From: Spartobacteria bacterium | GTDB lineage: Bacteria; Verrucomicrobiota; Kiritimatiellia; RZYC01 | NCBI GenBank assembly: GCA_009930475.1 | Contig: RZYC01000016.1 | Coordinates: forward strand, 1-61,804 | Length of the DNA: 61,804 bases | Direction of reading: 5' to 3' | In this document: piece by piece, positions 42,506-53,700 of the stretch | Layout of the letters: every line of letters begins with the position of its first letter | Position numbering within the stretch: position 1 is the first letter of the stretch | Notes under the pieces: model-generated | What the model was told of the DNA's origin: nothing | What the model saw: the letters and a program-made list of their open reading frames with translations, nothing else | Database searches by the model: none | Position numbers and translations under genes: made by a program

Positions 42506-43468
42506 TTATTTAACCACGCGGAATGGAATGCGCACAGACTCCATACCGGGGGCATCGGTGTGGATAATCAACTCCTGACCTTCCAGTGATTCCGACGGGA
42601 CGATGTTCGACACCTGCAGGCGGTAGCCGTCTTTGCCGATTTTCGAAAGCTGTGTACGCATAGCCGGATTCGGCGATTCCACATTAAGGATATTAAAACT
42701 GCCCACCTGTCCGGGACGAATTACCGCGTAGCGTACAACGGGTGCCCGATTTTCCAGGCGCACCAGAAATTCACCGGGAGCAACGATCAGCGGGCCCACC
42801 ACATTACCGGCGACGGGGATGGAATAGGCTTTGTCTTTCCCTGCCTGCAACACAACCAGCGTGGCAAACGCGCCCTGTTTCAGCGGGGGAACAGTGGACA
42901 CTGTCACCTTATAATGAGACGTATCTTCCAGCGTAGTCATCACGGCCTTGATGAATGGACTTTGCGACACCACGGCTTTGATATCCGTGGGATGCAGCAG
43001 TTTGACATCGACATCCATGGATTTATCTTCCAGTTGATTCAGCTGACCGAAATAAACCTGACCCGGGTCCAGCGTAAGATTCGACGCCACCTCGCCCGTA
43101 AGCATCAGGGTGAGCGTGCTGTTATCCGGATCATTGCTCTGCACGCGAATGGTCTTTTGCTGTTTTCCTTTACGGCCCTTCAGGGAAAGTGCGGTTTCAA
43201 TGGTCGCGCTTTGTCCGGGGGCGACGACACGGTCGGACAATTTGGCAACGGTGCAGCCGCAGGACGGGCGCACATTTTTGATTTCAAGACTAAGTGTCCC
43301 CTTGTTTTCAATAGAGAACACATGGGTAATGGTTTCCGTGCTGTCGGCCATGCCAAAGTCGTATGAGGGCTCCGCACAAAAGATCACGGGTTTATTTGTT
43401 GGATTTTGAGCTGGCGATACGCCGGCGGTGAGCAGCAGCAGTGCTCCGAGATACAATAGTTTATTCAT
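42506..43468 (-). CDS. DUF1573-domain secreted protein
   Basis: 320 residues. A signal peptide ends near S-P-A-Q. Residues about 25-120 form the DUF1573 domain, an Ig-like fold: Y-D-F-G, then F-x-I-E-N-K-G-T-L-S-L-E-I-K-N-V-R-P-S-C-G-C-T-V-A, then V-A-P-G-Q-S-A-T-I. The Ser-Cys-Gly-Cys-Thr motif is the family hallmark. Further Ig-like segments follow with no catalytic motif. The gene starts a three-gene unit with rhodanese and MauE-like genes, suggesting a joint role in envelope thiol or sulfur chemistry. AAGGAG eight bases before the ATG. Confidence 0.88.
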   Translation of the reverse strand: MNKLLYLGALLLLTAGVSPAQNPTNKPVIFCAEPSYDFGMADSTETITHVFSIENKGTLSLEIKNVRPSCGCTVAKLSDRVVAPGQSATIETALSLKGRKGKQQKTIRVQSNDPDNSTLTLMLTGEVASNLTLDPGQVYFGQLNQLEDKSMDVDVKLLHPTDIKAVVSQSPFIKAVMTTLEDTSHYKVTVSTVPPLKQGAFATLVVLQAGKDKAYSIPVAGNVVGPLIVAPGEFLVRLENRAPVVRYAVIRPGQVGSFNILNVESPNPAMRTQLSKIGKDGYRLQVSNIVPSESLEGQELIIHTDAPGMESVRIPFRVVK

Positions 43469-43523
43469 GAGATTTTCTCCTTATTTCATGATTCCTTGCC
43501 ATGCGAAAAAAAGACATACTACC

Positions 43524-44066
43524 TTATTTCATCAGCGACTGAACAGCTCTGAATTGCGGATGACGCGCATCTTTCAACCATTCGAAGATAACCATCTCGG
43601 TGGTGACCACTTCAATATCGTAATGAGCCAGCCGCTGCAGGGCGATCTGCTTGTCTGTTTCACGTCGCGATGAGATCGCGTCGGCCACCACATACGGGGT
43701 GAACCCGCGTTTCTGCAAATCAATGGCGGTCTGCAATACACAGACATGGGCTTCGATACCGATAATGACGACCTGTTTCTGATGCGTGATCCCGGTGGCA
43801 AAATTAAATTCCTCACTACCGCAGGCGCTGAAACTTGTTTTTGCAAAAGCCGGCACGCCTTCGAGGGCCTCCTTCAGCTCTTCACGCGTCGGTCCCAGCT
43901 TGTCGGGAACCTGTTCCATTAAGACAAGCGGCACCTCCAGATAACGGGCCGCATAAATAAGACGTTTGGCATTGGCCAGAACGATTTCAGTATCCGTTAC
44001 GGCATCGGCTAGACGCCCTTGGATATCAATGCATGCGAGTTGTGTGTTGTCTGCGTCAAGTAACAT
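43524..44066 (-). CDS. Isochorismatase-family hydrolase
   Basis: 180 residues. It belongs to the cysteine hydrolase superfamily that includes isochorismatase, nicotinamidase and YcaC. The catalytic triad is visible: Asp in C-I-D-I-Q-G-R-L, Lys in F-A-K-T-S-F-S-A-C and Cys in G-I-E-A-H-V-C-V-L-Q-T-A, preceded by the cis-peptide I-E. Its length is close to small members such as YcaC. Substrate cannot be deduced. It stands 55 bases upstream of the DUF1573 gene on the same strand and may or may not be co-transcribed. Confidence 0.88.
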   Translation of the reverse strand: MLLDADNTQLACIDIQGRLADAVTDTEIVLANAKRLIYAARYLEVPLVLMEQVPDKLGPTREELKEALEGVPAFAKTSFSACGSEEFNFATGITHQKQVVIIGIEAHVCVLQTAIDLQKRGFTPYVVADAISSRRETDKQIALQRLAHYDIEVVTTEMVIFEWLKDARHPQFRAVQSLMK

Positions 44067-44611
44067 GGCGTTCTCCCGGTTTAGTCCTGTGGTGTTGACC
44101 GTGAAGGGTCAGCAAGTCATTAATTAAATTCATATATGTACCCTGTTCGTCGAAATGATTCATTATTGTACTCATGGTAAGGCAACCCTATATTTTCACT
44201 GACCGACCTCACTGCATCGATGTATCTGGTACGTGAATAGACCAGCTGCAAAAAACGGCTGAATTGTTCTTCAACTGAGTTTGTTCGGCGTCTTCTTTTG
44301 TTCTTCGCATGGGGCTGTCCGGTTGGTTCTTCGCCTCTTTATTCTATGGTGCATTGCCATGGGTTTATTTACGACGAGGATCAGGAAACCAAAAATTGGA
44401 TCAGATGGGAACTATATTTTACGGCGTTTATCAGGAGTAAAACGACATAATTGTATCATTTCGTTTTCTTTGTCCGGAACGACACTTCTGCTGTGTATTG
44501 CGGTAATATCCTGCACACCATGTTTATACGCAATATGTAAAAGCGGCGAAAATAGTTGGCACGAAAGATGATGAACACAGGTCGGTTCGCAAATAGATAA
44601 TGGAGAATAAA
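44067..44611. other. Intergenic region of 545 bases without a recognised gene
   Basis: The isochorismatase-like gene reads left and the MCP-like gene reads right from this spacer, so it must hold both promoters. A/T-rich stretches at about 44118-44145 could be promoter material. A short open frame of 96 codons with a TTG start (44281-44571) has no recognisable motif and unlikely composition. No repeat of the palindromic family was found here. Confidence 0.5.
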
Positions 44612-45658
44612 ATGATACGAAATGCTCAGGAAGATATCTCGCTGACAAAAATTGCATCGGCATCGATTCGTTTGTCAAAAATAGCACCGGAACTGCATGA
44701 TATTTCCGTGGCTATGGAGCAGAATGCCCGCAAACAGGCGGCCGATTCGATGTCATTGGCCCACGCCAGCGAAGCGCTGATTGACGTCATGGAACAGACG
44801 ATGACCCGTCTTGAGCACTCCTCCGGAGCCATCAACGACGTGGTGGATTCATTACGTGCGACGGCGATGAAAACCAAAATTCTGGCATTGAATGTATGCG
44901 TAGAGGCCAGTCGATTTAATTTTAACGGATCAGCCTTTGATGTGGTGGCTCGCGAAATATCAGATTTGGCCGAACACACGGGAAGCTCTGCCGAAACGGC
45001 GCACGACACCATGTGCTCCATGCATCAGTCCATGGATGAAATGTTTAGTGCCGCAGGTGTTCGGGATGCCGCCAAAGGTGCGCCGCCGGGTGAGAATCAT
45101 GATCAGCTGGATTTATCCACGCTCAAAAATCATCTGTGTATGGTGGCCGATCGTGCACAGGAACATACCCATACGGCACAGACCCTTAGCGAAAACAGTG
45201 GACTGATTCGCCAGTTAAGCGAAGAACTGCTCCTGTCCGCCGGCCGCTTTCGTATGCCGGCGCATTATAAAGCGCAGCGGATATTTCGTACCTTTATCAG
45301 TGCGGCCGAAATAATGACGCTGCATCGAGGCACGATGGAAGCCTTTCTGCGAAATCAGCTGGTGCTGCATCCCTTTTTCGAACTGTTTTATGTAACAGAT
45401 TCGCTGGGTCTGCAGATCACTGAAAATATCTGGTCAGATGCCGAACGCGACGGATCAGAAGCATTAGGAAAAAACTGGTCGGCACGTCCATGGTTTCGCG
45501 ATGTGAAAGCGTCGCGCGAGATCTGCATCAGCAATATTTACCGCTCTGTAGCCACCGACAATTTTTGCTTTACGATATCAGGCCCCATACTTGTGGACGG
45601 CCTTATGAAAGGAGTTATCGCCGCCGATATCAACTTTGCGTCTTTACTTACCTTATAG
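44612..45658 (+). CDS. Soluble MCP-like protein with C-terminal Cache (PDC) domain
   Basis: 348 residues from the ATG at 44612, which has GGAG six bases upstream; the ATG at 44600 overlaps that site. The N-terminal 190 residues form long helices with a hairpin tip that resembles the CheA/CheW-contact tip of chemoreceptors: K-T-K-I-L-A-L-N-V-C-V-E-A-S-R-F, then F-D-V-V-A-R-E-I-S-D-L-A-E. The tip is divergent from the usual N-A-A-I-E-A-A-R. Residues about 210-345 look like a single Cache/PDC sensor fold: W-F-R-D-V near the middle, then S-N-I-Y-R-S and G-V-I-A-A-D-I-N-F. No membrane helix exists, and the sensor follows the signalling part rather than preceding it. It probably senses a small cytoplasmic ligand. 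Confidence 0.72.
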   Translation: MIRNAQEDISLTKIASASIRLSKIAPELHDISVAMEQNARKQAADSMSLAHASEALIDVMEQTMTRLEHSSGAINDVVDSLRATAMKTKILALNVCVEASRFNFNGSAFDVVAREISDLAEHTGSSAETAHDTMCSMHQSMDEMFSAAGVRDAAKGAPPGENHDQLDLSTLKNHLCMVADRAQEHTHTAQTLSENSGLIRQLSEELLLSAGRFRMPAHYKAQRIFRTFISAAEIMTLHRGTMEAFLRNQLVLHPFFELFYVTDSLGLQITENIWSDAERDGSEALGKNWSARPWFRDVKASREICISNIYRSVATDNFCFTISGPILVDGLMKGVIAADINFASLLTL

Positions 45659-45776
45659 GCCGTGTGATTCACTGTCTTACCTCCGCATTCGGGCATATGA
45701 CTTCCGTTGTATGCCCGTTTGCGTTTTCATGGGCGGCATCGGGCTTGCTTCGATTATGAACAACGAAAGGTTTTTT

Positions 45777-46517
45777 ATGAAGCGTTGGATTTTGCCGGTT
45801 TTAGTGATGAGTATCACTGCTCCGACCATTTTTGCCGAATTACCGTGGAACACCATGTCTCTTAAAATCTTTGTGGGACCTTCACAAAACGGAGGGACGC
45901 TCAAGGAAAACGGACTGGAGCACGAATACGAATATGGCGTAGGCGGCGTCATGGCACTCAATGACGAGATCGAGCTGGAACTGGCTGCATCCAAATGGGA
46001 TGTGAAGAGCATGACGGCCGCCACAGTATTGGAAGAACATGCCAATAAACTGTCGCTGACGGGTCGCCGAAAATACTATTTCCCCAGCTTGTTTGTTCCC
46101 TGGTGGGAAGCCGGACTGGACTTCGCAACGATTGATTCCTATGAGCGGATTCTCCAGCATACGGATGCCTATAATTACTATGAGAATGAATACAGCCTGA
46201 GTGTATTCGGCGGCCATGTGGGCATCGGCGTCGATATTTATCCGTGGGAATACAGTGCCATCGCCGTATTCTTTGATATTCGCTACACGTATTACTTCAC
46301 CAATACTGATATCAATCAATGGAGCGCATACGTCGGCTTACGATGGGACTTCTGGGATCGGGGACTCGATCGGCGCAACTACAAGCGGGTCGATCTCGGC
46401 GACACACACCCGTTGCAGGAAACTCCGGTTTATCTGCGCGAAGCCTCGCCCGATCCCAAATGGCAGGACTTCATCCCGGAAAATCTATACAAACCGATCC
46501 CCAAAGAAGGCGAATAA
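45777..46517 (+). CDS. Putative outer-membrane beta-barrel or envelope protein
   Basis: 246 residues from the ATG at 45777, chosen because AAAGG lies six bases upstream and a signal peptide (ending T-I-F-A) follows; the frame extends upstream to 45636 without a good start. The mature part alternates polar and aromatic or hydrophobic residues, with many Tyr and Trp (Y-E-Y-G-V-G-G-V, F-G-G-H-V-G-I-G-V-D-I-Y, W-S-A-Y-V-G-L-R-W-D-F), as expected for a small beta barrel of about eight strands ending near residue 210. A Pro-rich tail of about 35 residues follows. No named family was recognised. Confidence 0.62.
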   Translation: MKRWILPVLVMSITAPTIFAELPWNTMSLKIFVGPSQNGGTLKENGLEHEYEYGVGGVMALNDEIELELAASKWDVKSMTAATVLEEHANKLSLTGRRKYYFPSLFVPWWEAGLDFATIDSYERILQHTDAYNYYENEYSLSVFGGHVGIGVDIYPWEYSAIAVFFDIRYTYYFTNTDINQWSAYVGLRWDFWDRGLDRRNYKRVDLGDTHPLQETPVYLREASPDPKWQDFIPENLYKPIPKEGE

Positions 46518-46566
46518 TCCCCCATCCAAGTGCCAGCAACCGGACGCGCCCGAACCATCCCCGCCG

Positions 46567-47340
46567 TTAAAATTTGTAAGTGACGCCGCCTCGGACAACG
46601 AAATCATTTTTCTCTTTACCGGCCGCCGGAAGACTGTTGTAGTCATCAGTCAGCGTTACCTGCAAACCAAGGCCGCCATAAACCGGTGCATTTACACCCA
46701 TTTCACCATGAAGAAGATAGGTGGAAAATTCGTCAAGGCGCGGGATGTACGTTCCGTCGGCCCAGCAGTCCGCCCCGTTTGCAAAAGTATGTTTTGCGTT
46801 GAGCCCGACAAAGGCCGCCAGATAATCCGACTCCGTCCCGCCCAGTTTTTCAACAATATACGAGGGGCCGGCCTCCATACCCGCCTCGCTCCTTTCCGAG
46901 CGATAAACCCGCATTCCACAGCCCGCATTCAGGGTATAGCGATAGGTTAAGTCTGCAATGTCATCGTATTTCCAGGAAAGCCCGCTCACAAAATAACTGC
47001 GTTCCGTCACATCATAGCTGTACAGCAGCCCGGCCATGGCATTGTCGGTCTTATCTGTTCCATCGGTGTGCTCATAGGCCTTCTGACCACGAAATTTCAC
47101 ACGGGATGATTCAAAATGACGGAGAACTGTCAGTCCGAAATCAAACTGGTTCTGTTCGGTATTGCCGCTTTTCTGCTGAAATCCCAGCGCGACCTTTCCC
47201 TCATAGGTTCCCGCTTTCTTATCGTCAGGCGTCACATACGCCACGCCCACCTGTTTTTGCCATCCGGCATCTTTATCTGCGAAAGACACCGACACCATGA
47301 AGGCGGCCAGAATCACACTCTGAATACATCTTTTCATCAT
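46567..47340 (-). CDS. DUF481 (YdiY-like) outer-membrane protein
   Basis: 257 residues. Signal peptide ending S-V-S-F-A. The mature protein is rich in short amphipathic strands and has the DUF481 pattern: V-A-L-G-F-Q-Q-K-S-G-N-T-E-Q-N-Q-F-D near residue 50, Y-E-H-T-D-G-T-D-K-T-D-N, and a final strand ending F-V-V-R-G-G-V-T-Y-K-F with the terminal Phe typical of Bam substrates. Function of the family is unknown (E. coli YdiY is acid-inducible). AGGA lies five bases before the ATG at 47340. It converges on the preceding barrel gene. Confidence 0.82.
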   Translation of the reverse strand: MMKRCIQSVILAAFMVSVSFADKDAGWQKQVGVAYVTPDDKKAGTYEGKVALGFQQKSGNTEQNQFDFGLTVLRHFESSRVKFRGQKAYEHTDGTDKTDNAMAGLLYSYDVTERSYFVSGLSWKYDDIADLTYRYTLNAGCGMRVYRSERSEAGMEAGPSYIVEKLGGTESDYLAAFVGLNAKHTFANGADCWADGTYIPRLDEFSTYLLHGEMGVNAPVYGGLGLQVTLTDDYNSLPAAGKEKNDFVVRGGVTYKF

Positions 47341-47494
47341 ACATTTCCTATCAAATCATTATCATGTTCTCATCCGCGAAAAAGGCTGAAGGTATGTACC
47401 GTTACGCATTGATGATGCAAGCACAATCGCGCACCGCATAAGGCGGCAAGATGAAAAACAGGTCGATGTGACGCAGGTATGGCGCGTCATAGAA

Positions 47495-47547
47495 CGTTCC
47501 AATGATTGGAATTCCTGCCTAAAAAAGTTCCAATCATTGGAACTTTT
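47495..47547. repeat. Two adjacent copies of the TTCCAATNATTGGAA palindrome
   Basis: One copy (47495-47512) has centre ATGAT and a short right arm. The next (47521-47547) is near perfect with A and T flanks and centre ATCAT, the opposite orientation. They lie in the 375-base spacer between the divergent DUF481 and second giant genes. Nothing else was recognised there apart from A/T-rich promoter-like sequence at 47570-47600. Confidence 0.85.
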
Positions 47548-47715
47548 ACAAAAACAACCGCTTCTTGTTTTTTTACGAATAGGCTATACAAGGGAATAGA
47601 ACAGGAATGAGGTGGCTGGCATATTCAATGCTAATTTTTAGAACTCTTAGGCTCATCAGCCGGCTGGCGTTACATTCGGGATGAAAAAGCAGACGCAGGG
47701 AAAGTGAAACACGGT

Positions 47716-50700
47716 ATGACAGAACAGATTTTTCTGAATCGATGGCGGACAATCAAAACGTTTATGTGCCGGGCATTGCTCATGCTGGGGTGGGTGACGT
47801 CCGGTCAGGCGCAGCGCGTGAGTCTGACCATTACCAATGCCTATGGAATTCCATCCCTTTCCAGGGAGCAGATTCAGTCGGTATCGGTGACCACCAACGT
47901 GATATCGGATCAGTTCGGCTACGTTTATGCCATGGAAATCGGTGATTTAGACAATGACGGAAAGGCGGACGTGGTGGCCGCGGGATACCAGTCGGACAAA
48001 GTGGTGTGCTGGTTGAAAAAGCCGATCGGCTGGGTCTTGCAGACCATTGGTACCGGGGTGAATGGTGCCAGCGGCGTATCCCTCGCCGACATCGATCACG
48101 ACGGAAAAGTGGATGTGGTTGGATCCGCAGATGAAGGCGGTCAGATCTACTGGTGGCGCAATGCTTCCGGCGACGGAACATCTTGGACCCCTTACATCGT
48201 CGATGGCAGCGTGACGAAGGCCTACGCAGTGGATACCGGCGACATGAATGGCGACGGACGCGCCGACATTGTTGCGGCATCCTATAGCGGCAATGCGATT
48301 TACTATTGGCAGAACATCGACGGATCGGGAACCAACTGGGAACGTCGCACCGTGGCGACCGGATTTAGCGGCCCCACCGACGTAAAATGTGCGGACATGG
48401 ACAGCGATGGCGACCTGGATATTGTGGCCTGCGCCAACAGTGTGGGAACGGTCAGCTGGTGGGAAAACACAGAAGGAACAGGCGAGAAATGGGTGGTACA
48501 CGTGATATCCCCCCGTACGGACGACGCGTTCACATTGGATGTGCAGGATGCCAACGGGGATGGGCAGCCCGACATTATTCTGGGTACCTCCGGCGGATTG
48601 ATTATCTACTGGGAAAATCTGAATGCGGGCATCAGCTGGAGGCAGACAGCCGTGGCACAGGCTTTCACCGATATAAAAGACATCGCATGGGCTGATATGG
48701 ATGAGGACGGCGATTTGGATGTGGTGGCCTGTAGCTTTGATAAAAATGAAATCGCCTGGTGGGAACAGCGCATTGATACATGGCAGAAATGGTCTATCTG
48801 TGCCAACTGGCCTGCGCCGCGCGCCCTAGCCTGCGGAGATCTGGATCAGGACGGACGCAGCGATGTGGCGGCGGGAACCTATTCGACAGATACCAGCGTC
48901 CGCTGGTTTGGCGAAGACCCCGAATACGCCATGACGCCGTTTGCTCCCGTTGCGGGACTGATTACAACCAACTATCTGCCGCAGGGTCGCATGGCGGCGG
49001 TGACCGTGACCAACAGCACCGTGGTCGACGACATGTTCCGCTATTTATGTTACGGATGGCAGGGCTCGGGCAGTTTCCCCAGCGGCTCGTCAACCAATAC
49101 CGGTGCACAGACTGTTTCCATGGATTCCAGTGTCACCTGGCTCTGGAAACCCCAGTATCGACTGGAAGTCAGTGCCGACAAACATGGACTGGTGGATGGC
49201 ACCTCCGGCTGGTATGACGACGGCGAAAAAGTAACCTTAACCGCCACCGCCGTTACCGAAGGCTATATCTTTTATCGCTGGTTCGGTGTGACGGAAAACA
49301 TGGCCACCAACAATCCGCTGGTTCTAACCATGGATCAGCCCTACGAAGTGGAAGCCCAGTTTGCCATGAACTGGTATGAGGTCACCGCCTCGGCCGGACT
49401 AAACGGCTCCATTGTTCCCAGCGGCACCGTGCAGGTGGTATCCGGCGGAAATCAGACCTTCCGTTTTTATCCCGATGCCGGGTATGAAGTGAGCGAGGTC
49501 AAGGTCAACGACGAATCCAAGGGCGCAGGCAACGAATTCACCTTCGCCAATATCGACAGCAATTACACCCTGCAAGTCTATTTCTCGCGCAAAACCATCG
49601 GCATCCGTTCCACCAGCAGTTATGGCAATACCGTCCCGCCATCGGGCCGGACGACCATGCTCCCCGGGGGAACACAGATGACCTGTCGCGTATCCGATTC
49701 CCCGGTCATTGTGGGCGGAACCACCCAGTTTGTGTGCAATGGATGGACAGGAACGGGAAGTGTTCCCGGTTACGGAACATCCGATACCACGGCATCTTTT
49801 GTGTTGTCGGAATATTCGACGATTGCCTGGTCATGGAAGACACAGGTGCTCTTTTCGGCCACCAATGATGTGGGCGGACGCACCGATAAAACTGAAGAAT
49901 GGGTGGATCGCGGCGGTGAAACACAGGTTTCGGCTATTCCGGATCAGGGCTATGTGTTCTCCGGCTGGAGCGGCAATATGGCGGTTTCGGCGCAGATGGA
50001 TAATCCGCTGACGCTGCTGATGGATCGCAAACGCGATGTGACCGCGCATTTTGATGTATTTCGTCCCGTCATTGAGGCCGGCTCCGGCAATAACGGACGC
50101 ATAGAGCCCAGCGGACGCATCGACACAGCCTATTTATCGCAGCCCACCTTTGAAATCATTCCCGACGAAGGCTATCGCATTGCTTCCGTCACCGTGGATG
50201 GCGTTTCGGTGGGCGTCCAGCCCGTCTATCAGTTTGAGCCGGTAGCGGCGGATCATACGATTTATGCCGTATTTTCCGATGATGCCTATGTGCTGACCGT
50301 GGCCAGTGCCTATGGAACCGCCTCCCCGGAGGCGGGAACACACAGCTTTTCTGCATCGGATATCATCCAGTGCAAACAGAACCAATCCATCGTAACGTCG
50401 GGAGCATCCACCCAGTTCCTTTGCACCGGATGGACGGGGTCGGGATCAGTGAGTGCCTCGGGCACCAACATGGAAACGTCGTTATTTATCCTGAAAAAAG
50501 ACTCCGCCATCACCTGGAACTGGTCAACCCAGTATTGGTTTTCTGTAGACGCGGCGGCAGGCGGTACCGTCGATGCCAGCAATCAGTGGGTGGATGCCGA
50601 ATCCATCAGCCGCATCACCGCCACCGCCGATCCCGGCTACAGTTTTGCCGGCTGGCAGCTGAGTATCACCGGACTGGATACCAATACCAATCCGCTGGAC

Positions 50701-53700
50701 ATCCCTTTCCATCAGGCCGTAACGGCCACCGCGCATTTTGAGGAACAGCGCGTCACGTTGACCGCCACCTCTGCAGGCATGGGGCAGATCGTCCCGTCGG
50801 GCTCCATTCGTGCCGATTACGGAACCAACGTGGCTTTTGTCATCACACCCAACACAGGCTATCGCGTGGAGGATGTCACCGTGGATGATTTGTCCATAGG
50901 CGCCACGACGGGGTACACGTTCACCAATGTAATGACCAATCACACCATTCACGCGTCTTTTACACTGGATTTTTATACGCTGTCGGTGACCAATGCAGGC
51001 AATTACGGACAACCCGTTCCTCAGGCAGGCAGCAGGACGGTCGCAGGCGGGTTGACCACCAATGGTCTGATGCTGAACAGTGTCGTCGAACGCGGTTCCA
51101 CCCAGCTGGTCTGTGCCGGATGGACAGGCGCAGGCAGTGCGCCCACCAACGGAACGGGAACCAATACCGGCAGTTTTATCGTGCGCTCCGATAGCTCCGT
51201 CAACTGGCTGTGGAACACCAATGTGCAGCTGGCGGTGTCGGCCGGCCCCAATGGGGCGGTGAGTACGACCGGCGGCTGGTATCCCGTTGGAACCACCGGC
51301 GTAACCGTTCAGGCGGTTCCCGACGGCTATTTCCGTTTTGCTGGCTGGAGCGGCGATGTGCCGGCCAGTCAGTCCAATGCGAATCCGCTGGTTCTCAGCA
51401 TGACACAGCCGCGCGCCATCACCGCGCAGTTCAGCACCAATACGATTTATGTATCTACGTCAAAATCGGGATCAGGCGATATCACTCCCGCATCGCAATT
51501 CTATCCTCCCAACAGCGATGTGACCATTCGCGTGGTTCCGTGGAGCGGATCGCGCATTCAGCAGATCATGCTGGACAGTGTTTCGCAGAGGCTGACCAAT
51601 TATTACGACATGTCGCTGGTGCTCTCCAATCTGGTCAATGATCACACCGTTACCGCCACCTTCGGAGACGATGAATATGCACTGTATGTTCAGAGTGCCT
51701 ATGGCGTGGTAGACCCCGCAGCGGGAACCAATATGTATGCCAAAGGAACATCGGTTCATTTATCTCTGGAGCGCTCCCCGCAATTGATTGGTGATGGACG
51801 CAGCCGTGCGGTCTACACAGAATTCAGCGGAACCGGTAGTGTGCCCGCCACCGGCACAGAAAGTAATCTGAGCATCACCGTCACGTCCGATTCTTCCATA
51901 ACCTGGAACTGGAAAACCCAGCATGTTCTACAGGTCTCGTCCACCATCGGCGGACGCGTCAGCGGCGAGAGCAATGCATGGCATGATGTGGGCGACTCCG
52001 TATCACTGGTGGCCGCGCCGGACATCGGATATCGTTTTATTACCTGGAGCGGCGATGTTCCGTCCAGTGTTGCCGCGTCGAATATTATTGAATTAACCAT
52101 GGATCAGGGACGCACCGTAGAGGCGGTGTTTGCCGACGCGTTCGCTGAGCTGGTGGTGTCCAGTCCCTATGGTCAGACCGATCCCGCAGAAGGCACGCAC
52201 TCGTATGTTTACGGCAGCAATGTGACTTGCGGACAGCTCTATGCGTCCTGGCCCACCAACCCAGCGGGAACCCAGTTTGTCTGCCAGGGCTGGGCGGGAA
52301 CCGGCGACGTACCGGCCAGTGGAACCACCCTGCAGACCGATACGTTCAGCCTGCAAGATGATTCGTCCATTGCCTGGCTGTGGATCACCAATGTAGAACT
52401 GTCACTGACGCAAACCGACGGCGGAACCATTGCCACCGATGCCGCATGGGTTCGACAGGGATCCAACGCGGTCATTACCGCCACCCCCGGCACGGGCATG
52501 TCTCTGAGTCGCTGGATCGGCGATGTCCCCGCCGCGAGTTCTAATCAGAATCCCCTGTATGTGATCATGGATCGATCCCGATCGGTGGAAGCCCTGTTTG
52601 TGACCAATCAACCCATACTCTCGATATCATCGAAATATGGAACACCCGTTCCTGCGGCGGGAAGCGAAGCCGGCGATTATGGTCGCGTGGAGAACTGCTC
52701 GGTGTCTCCAACGATTGTATCTCTTTCCAGCTCCGAACGCATGATCTGCACCGGTTGGAGCGGAACCGGCGATGTGGAGTCTTCCGGCAGTAATGTCACC
52801 ACCAGTGTGATGATCACACAGGATTCCTCCCTGACCTGGAACTGGAAAAAACAGTATGTACTGGAGGCCTCGGGCGGACTCAACGGCTGGGTCAGCCCCA
52901 CCTCCACGTGGTTTGATGTGGATGCTTCGGCGCAATGCCTCGCCACAGCCAATTCGGGGTATCAGTTTGACTATTGGTCGGGCGATGTGGCGGTGACCGA
53001 TACCACAAACAATCCGGTGACCGTGACCATGGACGCGGCCCGCACCCTGCGCGCTAATTTTATTGAGGTTCGTCCCATCCTGGTCGTGAGCAACAGCATT
53101 GGCGGCTGTTCTCCGGCACCCGGCACGCATACCGAATATGATTACGGCGACGAGATTGGCCTGTTGATTTATCAGACGCCCTATCCTTCCAATGCCCTGT
53201 CCACCCACTATGTCTGCACCGGCTGGAACGGATCGGGCAGCGTCCCCTCGTCGGGATCCGGTTCCTATACCAACATCATCCTGCAGGAAGCTTCGCTCAT
53301 CAGCTGGAACTGGAAAACCCAGTTTATGCTGACGGTTACGTCTTCTGTATATGGATCCGTTGCCTCCGTTTCCGGCTGGAAAGACCAGAATGCAGAGGTG
53401 GATGTGACGGCCATGCCTGATACCGGCCAGGTCTTTGCAGGCTGGAGCGGCGATTTATCCTCCCCGTCTTCCAGCAACGAGAATCCCATGACCGTGACCA
53501 TGGATCAGTCGCGGCGGATAGAAGCCCGTTTTACCACCAATCGTCCTGTCCTGACCATTATCAGCGATCTGGGCGAAGCCATTCCCGCCGTCGGCATCTA
53601 TAGCACCAATTACCATGCCGAAATCTTTGCATCGGTCACCTGCGGCGTGATCACTAATGGCCCGGGTACACAATACCTGCAGCAGGGCTGGAGCGGATCG

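Noticed and set aside
44281-44571. Possible 96-residue gene with TTG start
   Set aside because: No ribosome site, no motif and odd composition rich in Cys and Ser. I treat it as chance.
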